Assembly: GCA_964489705.1 (NCBI GenBank)
Contig: CAZAZQ010000030.1
Span: 1 to 19,150, forward strand
From: CAZAZQ01 sp964489705
GTDB taxonomy: Bacteria; Zixibacteria; MSB-5A5; GN15; FEB-12
Direction: 5' to 3'
Length of the DNA stretch: 19,150 nt
Position 1 is the first letter of the stretch, and each line of letters opens with the position of its first letter. The notes beneath the pieces are model-generated. The model saw only the letters and a list, made by a program, of their open reading frames with translations, searched no databases and was not told where the DNA came from. Shown in pieces: positions 1 through 5,299 of this stretch. The position numbers and the translations under genes are program-made.

Positions 1-2
1 TG

Positions 3-122
3 CACTCGGTGCGCTGGGACGGAAAAGATGCTCATGGTGATATTGTTTCCAGCGGCATCTATTTCTACCGGCTCAAGGCGGGAGGTACTTTCGAAGCAAA
101 AAAGATGATGCTGCTAAAATAG
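3..122 (+). CDS. C-terminal sorting tail of a truncated secreted protein
   Basis: Only the last 39 codons are present; the gene runs off the left edge. The frame beginning at base 3 reads HSVRWDGKDAHGDIVSSGIY and ends in KKMMLLK before a TAG stop. This is the final part of the FlgD-Ig/Por-secretion (TIGR04183-like) C-terminal domain, which in Bacteroidetes and relatives directs export through the type IX system and is removed at the outer membrane. The same ending recurs at 2113-2397 and 18584-19150, so the family assignment rests on three internal copies. What the rest of the protein does cannot be seen. The order suggests a cell-surface or secreted protein like its downstream PD40 neighbours. 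Confidence 0.75.
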   Translation, partial: HSVRWDGKDAHGDIVSSGIYFYRLKAGGTFEAKKMMLLK

Positions 123-222
123 ATTAAAAAGTCAATTTTGAGATGGGGTAAGTTGCGGGTTGAATTGTGAGTGCTAATGCCTTAACATAGGTGAAATATA
201 TTCATTTGTTTGGAGGTGACAA

Positions 223-1128
223 ATGAGAAGAAAGATTTTCCACCTTTTCTTTTTGTTTCTTTTCCTGAGTGCTTGGACTGGTGGGATGTATTGTGATGGT
301 AATAATGGGAAAGTAGGAACTGGGCCGGATTCAGTTATAAGTGCTGATGCACAGGCCGCTTGGTCCCCAGACGGTACAACTATAGCTGTTTGTTGGTCAG
401 GGATACCTGATAGCAGAAATGATGGGGTGTACCTCATTGATACTGAGACATGGACCACCAAACCCTTGTTTGTTGTGGAAGGCTCTTTTTCTCCCTTCAG
501 TTCTCCGTCATGGTGTGCTGATGGTGAGTGGCTGGCTTTTGCAGCAAACGCGCAAATCTACAAGATAAGAACCAACGGTGACAGCTTAACACAACTTACC
601 AATTCCGGTCGGCAATGGTTTTGTGATTGGTCTCGTTCTGATACGCTGATTGCATATAACGTTACTGTAGGAGATTCCGGCGGAATCTGGCTTATGGACA
701 TCGATGGTAATAGAAAAAGATTGGTGATTCAATATGGTAGTCACCCGGCTTTTTCTGTGGGTGATAGTATTTTGTTTCTTGCTCAAATACCTGGAAAACG
801 TGATTCTGCATACTTTGGGTTATTCAACGTTAGTGACTCCACGATTAGGAGGGTCTATGCGTGGGGAATAGGCTCCCCTTTTCTCTTTTATTATCATCCG
901 CATGTTTCACCGGACGGTCATTCTATCGTTCTCTCGATAGATGGCAATGTCTGGACAATGACAATAGAAGGTGACTCTTTGAAACAGTTGACCTTTGAAG
1001 GGGGAAGGTATCCTCATTGGTCACCCGATGGAAGTAAGATAGTCTATTGTAAACCTAATTCAGAAGGAGGAACTTTATGGATTATGAATAAGGACGGTAC
1101 TGATAAAACCCGGATTGAGGGCTGGTAA
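223..1128 (+). CDS. Exported PD40 (TolB-like) beta-propeller protein
   Basis: A 301-residue protein with a basic, Phe/Leu-rich signal peptide (about residues 1-20). Cys24 is not in a good lipobox, so signal peptidase I cleavage is more likely than lipidation. At least five PD40/WD40-like blades are visible from repeated W-S-P-D-G motifs: AAWSPDGTTIAV near residue 45, then PSWCADGEWLAF, CDWSRSDTLIAY, PHVSPDGHSIVL and PHWSPDGSKIVY near the end. This is the TolB-type propeller fold, usually periplasmic or surface protein binding; no catalytic residues are evident. The start is supported by a good ribosome binding site, GGAGGTG at 212-218. Unlike its neighbours it has no sorting tail before the TAA stop, although the frame stays open for 30 more codons. 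Function unknown; fold assignment fairly secure. Confidence 0.85.
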   Translation: MRRKIFHLFFLFLFLSAWTGGMYCDGNNGKVGTGPDSVISADAQAAWSPDGTTIAVCWSGIPDSRNDGVYLIDTETWTTKPLFVVEGSFSPFSSPSWCADGEWLAFAANAQIYKIRTNGDSLTQLTNSGRQWFCDWSRSDTLIAYNVTVGDSGGIWLMDIDGNRKRLVIQYGSHPAFSVGDSILFLAQIPGKRDSAYFGLFNVSDSTIRRVYAWGIGSPFLFYYHPHVSPDGHSIVLSIDGNVWTMTIEGDSLKQLTFEGGRYPHWSPDGSKIVYCKPNSEGGTLWIMNKDGTDKTRIEGW

Positions 1129-1160
1129 GGCAGCTACCTAGTTGGCTTACAAGCGGATGT

Positions 1161-1195
1161 TGTTAATGTTGATCCACGAAGCGGTGGGAACACCA
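1161..1195 (+). repeat. Imperfect 35-bp direct repeat, copy 1
   Basis: By eye, 31 of 35 bases match copy 2 at 2107-2141, with core TCCACGAAGCG. It sits in the 163-bp gap after the first PD40 gene. Three of the four differences fall in the same codon phase, third position in the reading frame used by the sorting tail of the second gene. This is weak evidence that the repeat is a decayed coding remnant. Confidence 0.6.
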
Positions 1196-1291
1196 CCGCC
1201 ACCACTGCCTTGAGTATGTGAGATTGGCTTGTGGATGTCAAAAGATTCTTTATGAAGAGATTAAACAAACTAAGAAATATGGGAGATATGT

Positions 1292-1974
1292 ATGAAAATG
1301 AGTTGGTCCAAGATCTTGTTCCTTCTTTGGTTTCTTGGAATGTTGCTTTTGCTTTTTGGCGGCTGTGGCGAGAAACCGGTTGAGCCGATAGAGAAATGGA
1401 ACCCTAATTTGAAGTTTTTGACTCGCGGACACGATCTTTACCATTTTGATCGACAAAGCTCGGCAGAATTTCCTAACTGGTCACCCGACGGGTCAAAAAT
1501 ATATTATCTGAATGTCATTGGCCTCTGGCAAGGTGGCTCTACATACGAGGTAAAACAGATCCGACAAATTGACACTTCAGGTGCCAATGATGTGGTTTTG
1601 TTTGAGGGACCCTATGTTTATCTGGCACTTTCCCCTGATGGGACTACTCTGGCAACAGACCTCTGCGACCAGATTCCCAATGCATTTCCGGGAGGCCGCC
1701 CGGTCTTGATTGACATTGCTACTGGCGTTATTGATACACTCGACATTCCTGACAGTCTACGCGTGGGTCCAATGGAATTCACCCCTTCCGGTGATAGCCT
1801 CATATACTACGGGATGTATATTGACAGTATTAACGGTTCTGGGTTGACGTACTATTACTGGGGTGCCTTTTATGCCTATGATCTGTCGATTGGCAGCAGC
1901 CGTCTTCTGTTCACTGAGAACCCCTTTCTGGTTGCTGGCTTGGCAATAACGCCTGACGGCAAGAAGATTATTTC
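1292..1974 (+). CDS. PD40-propeller lipoprotein, N-terminal part (cut by assembly gap)
   Basis: The N-terminal 227 residues of a second PD40 protein, interrupted by the N run. The signal is lipoprotein-like: a Leu-rich helix ending LLLLFGGC, with Cys25 as the likely lipidated residue followed by GEKPVEPIEKW. This suggests membrane anchoring, although Phe at -3 is not ideal. Blades are marked by FPNWSPDGSKIYYL (about residue 58), LALSPDGTTLAT (about 110) and LAITPDGKKII next to the gap. GGGAGA at 1281-1286 is the ribosome binding site for ATG 1292; ATG 1298 is also possible. After the gap the same frame reads NVYQFDPSDSCLNVGPRSVG (2075 on), plausible propeller sequence. A sorting tail then follows in another frame (see 2113-2397). 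The gene is probably one unit running to 2397. It is a paralogue in type, not an obvious duplicate, of the 223-1128 gene. Confidence 0.8.
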
Positions 1975-2074
1975 NNNNNNNNNNNNNNNNNNNNNNNNNN
2001 NNNNNNNNNNNNNNNNNNNNNNNNNNNNNNNNNNNNNNNNNNNNNNNNNNNNNNNNNNNNNNNNNNNNNNNNNN
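1975..2074. other. Assembly gap (100 N)
   Basis: A run of exactly 100 N, the usual placeholder for a gap of unknown length. Reading frame cannot be carried across it. It falls inside the second PD40 gene and close to copy 2 of the 35-bp repeat, which may be why the assembler broke here. Confidence 0.95.
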
Positions 2075-2106
2075 AACGTTTATCAATTTGATCCTTCTGA
2101 CTCTTG

Positions 2107-2141
2107 TCTTAATGTTGGTCCACGAAGCGTTGGGAACAGCA
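2107..2141 (+). repeat. Imperfect 35-bp direct repeat, copy 2
   Basis: The partner of 1161-1195, 946 bp downstream and in the same orientation. It lies between the gap and the NPFNP sorting tail, exactly where the coding frame appears to shift. Confidence 0.6.
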
Positions 2142-2397
2142 TAATCCTAATCCATTTAACCCTTCAACAGAAATTGAGTTTTCTCTGCCGGAGGCATCTT
2201 ACGTCACGTTAGAAATATACAACATTCTCGGAGAAAAGGTAGTGACATTAGTTGACGCTTATCGCGAAGCCGGTAGCTACACAGTACGCTGGGGCGGGAT
2301 TGACGAGTTTGGAAAACCGGTGTCCAGTGGTATCTATTTCTATCGATTGCAGGTAGGAAATTACATTGAAACCAAGAAGATGACGCTGTTAAAATAG
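2113..2397 (+). pseudogene. C-terminal sorting domain of the PD40 lipoprotein, out of frame with its N-terminal part
   Basis: This frame reads EQHNPNPFNPSTEIEFSLPE, then a FlgD-Ig-like strand pattern (LEIYNILGEKVVTL) and the typical ending SSGIYFYRL...KKMTLLK with TAG at 2395-2397. It is a complete Por/type IX-like sorting domain of about 85 residues. The frame is blocked upstream by TAA at 2110-2112, so it cannot start in the gap. The propeller frame runs through 2075-2140 and would enter the tail only by a -1 shift (or the insertion of one base) near GGGAAC at 2132-2137. A single-base sequencing or assembly error, or a real mutation, would explain it. If real, the protein would lose its export tail; if an error, 1292-2397 is one intact gene. 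It is listed as a pseudogene only because of this break. Confidence 0.7.
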
Positions 2398-2415
2398 ATT
2401 GAAGAACCAGTGATG

Positions 2416-2459
2416 AGAAGGAATGAGTATTTAAGTGCTCATTCCTTCTTTTTTTTTTT
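2416..2459 (+). terminator. Rho-independent terminator
   Basis: A perfect 12-bp stem (2416-2427 with 2438-2449, AGAAGGAATGAG and its complement), 10-base loop, then an uninterrupted T run to 2459. It lies 19 bp after the sorting-tail stop and closes the propeller-protein block. Confidence 0.92.
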
Positions 2460-2630
2460 GGCGATCCGTTCATGTACGAGAAAATTGGAGGGTTCTGAGA
2501 AAGGAATGCCGCTTTGCAAGTATGCGCTGTAATTTGTTGAGAATAAACAGATTAAGGAGGCAAGAGGGATTTGTGGGACGCCGAGAGGAAGGTGAAAAGA
2601 ACCTGAATTTCTGAAAATAATCGAAAAAAT

Positions 2631-2677
2631 TCGTAAAAAATCACGCTTTACGAGAAGGAGCTCGTAATTTACGAGAA
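2631..2677. repeat. Cluster of alternating TTTACGA/TCGTAAA inverted elements
   Basis: TCGTAAA (2631-2637), TTTACGA (2647-2653), CTCGTAA (2661-2667) and TTACGAG (2669-2675) alternate in orientation. The last two form a perfect 7-bp dyad around one central base (CTCGTAATTTACGAG, 2661-2675). The others could pair as nested hairpins. It could be a binding array for a dimeric regulator upstream of the sigma-54 promoter about 110 bp away, or simply a folded repeat. No family was recognised. Confidence 0.5.
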
Positions 2678-2783
2678 TTTCCCCCCTTTTTTGTAGCCAC
2701 CAGATACGAGCCGTCAAAAAAATTTACTTTTTTCACATTGTAAATCAGCACGTTACAGCAATGCGACTGAGCGGAGGACAGTA

Positions 2784-2800
2784 TTGGTACGGTTTTTGCA
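2784..2800 (+). promoter_or_regulatory. Sigma-54 (RpoN) -24/-12 promoter
   Basis: TTGGTACGGTTTTTGCA matches the consensus TTGGCACG-N4-TTGCW except for C to T at the pyrimidine position. The GG (2786-2787) and GC (2798-2799) dinucleotides are separated by the required 10 bases. Expected transcription start is near 2811. No recognised gene lies directly downstream on this strand; transcription would run towards the 3' end of the minus-strand acetyltransferase. Motif match is direct; activity is inference. Confidence 0.6.
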
Positions 2801-2854
2801 CTTTAATAATAACAGCACGAAGTGGAGATTTTGAATGCGATCAGGGAGTTGACG

Positions 2855-2911
2855 ATGAAGGCGATGCCAAAGAGAAGAAAAACTACTCGTCACTTTTCGG
2901 GAGTAGGGTAA
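2855..2911 (+). CDS. Possible 18-residue basic peptide ORF
   Basis: ATG 2855 is preceded by a good ribosome binding site (AGGGAG, 2843-2848, 6-base spacing) and encodes MKAMPKRRKTTRHFSGVG before TAA. It is the first well-placed start after the sigma-54 promoter. It could be a leader peptide, the stub of a decayed gene (the same frame stays open for a long way after the TAA) or chance. No homology is recognised. Confidence 0.2.
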   Translation: MKAMPKRRKTTRHFSGVG

Positions 2912-2965
2912 GGGCTTGTACTTCTCCATGGTTCTTGTCGTTCACTTATTGCCTCTTTGACCTTT

Positions 2966-3005
2966 CCGGGCTCGGAATATGTCAACTCCTCTCAACCGAG
3001 CCCGG
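2966..3005. repeat. Perfect 10-bp inverted repeat (hairpin)
   Basis: CCGGGCTCGG (2966-2975) and CCGAGCCCGG (2996-3005) form a very GC-rich stem around a 20-base loop. There is no T run on either strand, so it is not a classical intrinsic terminator. It lies just past the stop of the minus-strand acetyltransferase and about 155 bp after the predicted sigma-54 start, so it may stabilise or end either transcript. Confidence 0.6.
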
Positions 3006-3029
3006 GAGGGGGAAATTATTCTTGTCCAC

Positions 3030-3518
3030 CTATGAAGAATCCAAATATAGCTCGAACTCAATCTCATCGCGCAAAGGGATATTATACTGCCCGACGTGAG
3101 GAATCGACGGTTTCAACTGTCGGGAAAGCGACAAAGCATTTTTATGAATCGCTGCCAGGGTGAAGCCCCGCCTCTGGTAAAAACGGATTGTCTCGAGGTT
3201 GTCGTTGGTGGTTATCAGCCAAAGCCGTCGGCATCCTCGGGCGTGAGCCGTTTCTCTTACCTTCTCGACGAGAGCAGTGCCGATACCGGAAAATTTTACA
3301 AAAGCATCCAGAGTGACAATCTCACACTGATCATCGACGATTTCAAAAGTGACCAGTCCAACTTTGTTTCCCCGTTCGTCGACGGCGAGAAAGCCGTCGA
3401 TTTCTGCAGGGAAAATCTTCCGCCCGCGTGACACGACAAAGTCGGCACCCCATGAGCGGACAACTTCCAACACCCAATCTTTATCCTTCCCGGTGACCTT
3501 TCGGATTTCAAATGTCAT
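3030..3518 (-). CDS. GNAT-family N-acetyltransferase
   Basis: A 162-residue protein matching the Gcn5-related acetyltransferase fold, which transfers acetyl from acetyl-CoA to an amine. The acetyl-CoA pyrophosphate-binding segment (motif A) is FSGIGTALVEKV at about 76-87; the usual R/Q before GxG is Ser here. It is followed by LWLITTNDNLETIRFYQRRG at about 99-118, the typical beta-strand, N-x-x-A/T, F-Y-x-x-x-G-F signature with a candidate catalytic Tyr114. Length is normal for the family. It lies 41 bp downstream of the LysE exporter on the same strand, so the two are probably co-transcribed. A metabolite-modifying enzyme paired with an amino-acid or amine exporter suggests detoxification or export of a small amine. 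The substrate cannot be deduced. Confidence 0.88.
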   Translation of the reverse strand: MTFEIRKVTGKDKDWVLEVVRSWGADFVVSRGRKIFPAEIDGFLAVDERGNKVGLVTFEIVDDQCEIVTLDAFVKFSGIGTALVEKVRETAHARGCRRLWLITTNDNLETIRFYQRRGFTLAAIHKNALSLSRQLKPSIPHVGQYNIPLRDEIEFELYLDSS

Positions 3519-3559
3519 ATTGTCGCCTTTTTATTTCACGGCAACCGCAGAGCGACGGC

Positions 3560-4201
3560 TTATGGGTTGATGCCGTCGAGAATGAAACTTACTCCCAAGT
3601 AGAGCAGGAAAACGGCACAGCACAAAATGAGAATACGTAACCCCTTGCCCATGATGAGGTGCTTGCCTTTCCACAGGAGCACGGAAACGAGCGTATACCA
3701 AACGAAATCGGACATGATGTGCCCGAAGTAAAATACCACCGGACCGATGACGCCCAGCTTTACCGATTTGACGACGAACGCCAATCCCGTCGTCGCCCAC
3801 CAGACAAACCAGTAAGGATTGGACAACGTCGCGGCGATGCCTTTTCCCGCCAAGCGATGAGACGAACGCCGTTGGCTGGTCGATGCTTCGTAGGAGATGC
3901 GATTTTTCAAGATGTCATAACCCATCATGACGCCCATGACAAGCAGTGCCGTCCCGCCGACGACACCGATGATGCGGGCAAGAGTCTCGTTTTCATTGAG
4001 AGCGACAAAGCCAAGCGCCAGAATGATAACCACCGCGATTTCGGCAATGGCATGCCCCACCGAGACAATGGGACCCGTCAGCCAGCCGTTTCGGGGAGTC
4101 TCGGCAATATCGACAACCAACAACGGTCCCGGCATCACCGCTCCGGAAAAGCCGACTCCAAACGAAAGAAAAAATAACGAAACAAGTTCCATGACCTCCA
4201 T
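3560..4201 (-). CDS. LysE/RhtB-family amino-acid exporter
   Basis: A 213-residue, strongly hydrophobic inner-membrane protein with about six transmembrane helices. The N-terminal signature is present: first helix FFLSFGVGFSGAVMPGPLLV (residues 10-29) with the conserved PGP (24-26). A charged loop follows (about 97-119, ISYEASTSQRRSSHRLAGKG), then SNPYWFVWWATTG at about 127-139, the NPY-W segment typical of the family. LysE-type carriers export basic or other amino acids by proton antiport; which substrate is used here is unknown. ATG 4201 is the longest start; ATG 4192 (codon 4) is also possible. It is first in a two-gene minus-strand unit with the GNAT gene, divergent from the STAS gene across a 362-bp spacer containing a structured segment. 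Confidence 0.9.
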   Translation of the reverse strand: MEVMELVSLFFLSFGVGFSGAVMPGPLLVVDIAETPRNGWLTGPIVSVGHAIAEIAVVIILALGFVALNENETLARIIGVVGGTALLVMGVMMGYDILKNRISYEASTSQRRSSHRLAGKGIAATLSNPYWFVWWATTGLAFVVKSVKLGVIGPVVFYFGHIMSDFVWYTLVSVLLWKGKHLIMGKGLRILILCCAVFLLYLGVSFILDGINP

Positions 4202-4563
4202 AACTTACGCAATATCCCGAGAGTTTCAAAGGAAAAGCAGTAGGGTATACCGAGAAGCCTGTTTTCAGCTCATGGGACAGGAGAGGAACGGTGCGGGTGC
4301 AAATCGTGGGACAGGTTATATGTACGACATTTGCTGTCACCCTCCGACCGAAGAACGCCGCTTTAGGATTTTCTGTGCCCATTGTTTTCCCTTAGAGAGG
4401 GAATACCTCCAGGGTACTGTCGTTGGCGGGTAGCGAGCAGAGACTGCCGCCATTCTCGGCAATCTCTTACCTGAGAGGGTAATATTTTCCTTGCTCATCG
4501 GTCGTTTCGTGCGTTAATTGTTGCTAATAAAGATGACTCAAACCTGAATGTACGAAACCGACG
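4202..4563. other. Divergent intergenic region (362 bp)
   Basis: It separates the minus-strand exporter from the plus-strand STAS gene. No protein gene is supported. It contains an 11-bp hairpin (4439-4467), a TTACC/GGTAA hairpin (4467-4482), a TTCCCT/AGGGAA hairpin (4387-4403) and a GTTTCGT/ACGAAAC pair flanking the STAS start. I found no convincing sigma-70 promoter for the STAS gene and no strong ribosome binding site. Confidence 0.6.
4439..4502 (-). promoter_or_regulatory. Structured leader upstream of LysE, weakly glycine-riboswitch-like
   Basis: On the minus strand the order is ACCGATGAGCAAGG (4502-4489), CTCTCAGGTAA (4477-4467), then an 11-bp hairpin (4467-4439). The first two resemble the conserved ACCGA...GCAA...CUCUCAGGYA core of glycine aptamers. 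The expected upstream GGAGAG strand, a clear P1 and the 3' GGAC segment are missing, and it is 238 bases from the exporter start. It is therefore a candidate structured RNA only; the resemblance may be chance. Confidence 0.2.
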
Positions 4564-4959
4564 ATGGAAAATATTTCAATTTCTCTTTCGGAGAACGAAC
4601 AGGACAAGATATCCGAAATCAGGGTGGATGGCGTTATCGATACCACCACGGCAGGGGAGCTGGAGCAGGTTTTTGAGTCGTTGATGAAGCGGGAGCGCTA
4701 CCGGGTGGTTCTGGACCTTGCCGGAGTGGACTATATTTCATCGGCAGGGTGGGGGATTTTTATCTCGCATATTAAAGAAGTCCGGGCGCATCAGGGGGAC
4801 ATCAAGCTGGTCAATATGGTTTCCAACGTGTACGAGATCTACGAGTTGTTGGAATTCGATAAAGTACTGAAAGCGTATCCTTCCCTCGAGGCGGCGCGGG
4901 AAGATTTTCGGCCGCTCTCTTCGTCTCCGCCTCCGGCAAAAAAAAAAGTAGCCGAGTAA
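4564..4959 (+). CDS. STAS-domain protein (anti-sigma-factor-antagonist type)
   Basis: A 131-residue protein that is a single SpoIIAA/RsbV-like STAS domain (about 3-110) plus a Pro/Lys tail. The alternation VDGVIDTTTAGELEQVF, VVLDLAGVDYISSAGWGIF and HQGDIKLVNM is characteristic. Ser59 in YISSAGWG corresponds to the serine phosphorylated by the partner kinase in SpoIIAA; the acidic residue normally before it is Ile. Such proteins bind anti-sigma kinases or other GTPase/kinase partners in partner-switching pathways. No cognate kinase or phosphatase is in the window. The ATG has no clear ribosome binding site. Near the end a run of ten A (4938-4947) encodes Lys126-128; a -1 shift there would join this protein to the next ORF, giving a fusion of about 226 residues. 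Confidence 0.88.
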   Translation: MENISISLSENEQDKISEIRVDGVIDTTTAGELEQVFESLMKRERYRVVLDLAGVDYISSAGWGIFISHIKEVRAHQGDIKLVNMVSNVYEIYELLEFDKVLKAYPSLEAAREDFRPLSSSPPPAKKKVAE

Positions 4960-5009
4960 CCAAATTCACCGTCGTCGACACCATTGAACCGACTCAAGAA
5001 AAGCGGATC

Positions 5010-5243
5010 ATGATCGGTTCTTCCGAAGAAGAAATTACCCAGCCGAGAGAAGCGGACTTGGAAACGACGATTCTTCGACTCGTGAAGGATGACCCTTTTG
5101 CCTCTATCGGGGAAATCAAACGGGAGGTGCGCAAAATTCCGGCTTTTTCCTCGGTTGGGTGGTGGCAGGTGTTCTCTATTCTCCGCAAACGGAAATTATT
5201 GACAAAACGCTCCCGATTCAAATTCGTCCGGCGTCGCTGGTAA
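5010..5243 (+). CDS. Small basic protein, possible C-terminal domain of the STAS protein
   Basis: From ATG 5010 it encodes 77 residues: an acidic start (MIGSSEEEITQPREAD), then a helical segment and a very basic end (RKRKLLTKRSRFKFVRRRW). The middle (LETTILRLVKDDPFASIGEI...VGWWQVFSILRKRKLL) looks like a small helix-turn-helix-like or nucleic-acid-binding domain. No named family is recognised. No good ribosome binding site precedes ATG 5010, and the same frame is open upstream through plausible coding sequence (FTVVDTIEPTQEKRI) to the A10 run. That suggests translation comes from the STAS gene by -1 frameshifting, or that an A was lost or gained in the run. It ends 56 bp before the diguanylate cyclase. 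Confidence 0.6.
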   Translation: MIGSSEEEITQPREADLETTILRLVKDDPFASIGEIKREVRKIPAFSSVGWWQVFSILRKRKLLTKRSRFKFVRRRW

Positions 5244-5254
5244 CGGTTTTTTGG

Positions 5255-5282
5255 TTGACACTTTTTCGACATCCTCTATATT
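5255..5282 (+). promoter_or_regulatory. Sigma-70-type promoter for the diguanylate cyclase
   Basis: A perfect -35 TTGACA (5255-5260), 16-bp spacer, and TATATT (5277-5282). The expected start near 5289 would leave a leader of only about 11 bases containing the GGAGGA ribosome binding site (5289-5294). Read-through from the STAS gene is also possible. Confidence 0.55.
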
Positions 5283-5299
5283 TTTAATGGAGGAAGATT

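Larger units (their letters stand above)
2460..3029. other. Gene-poor region of about 570 bp with regulatory-looking elements
   Basis: I see no convincing protein gene. Open frames here read as low-quality sequence and overlap the convergent acetyltransferase gene. The region is A/T-rich to about 2760 and holds the TTTACGA/TCGTAAA element cluster (2631-2677), a sigma-54-type promoter (2784-2800), a possible 18-codon ORF (2855-2911) and a 10-bp hairpin (2966-3005). TACGAGAA occurs at 2475, 2649 and 2670. Confidence 0.6.

Noticed and set aside
2761..3099. 112-residue plus-strand open frame
   Set aside because: It overlaps the GNAT gene's 3' end, reads as cysteine- and serine-rich noise, contains the sigma-54 motif within its first codons and has no convincing ribosome binding site.
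3659..4177. 172-residue plus-strand open frame opposite the LysE gene
   Set aside because: Its composition (Arg/Asp/His/Gln-rich) is typical of the antisense of a membrane-protein gene, and the LysE frame has clear family motifs.
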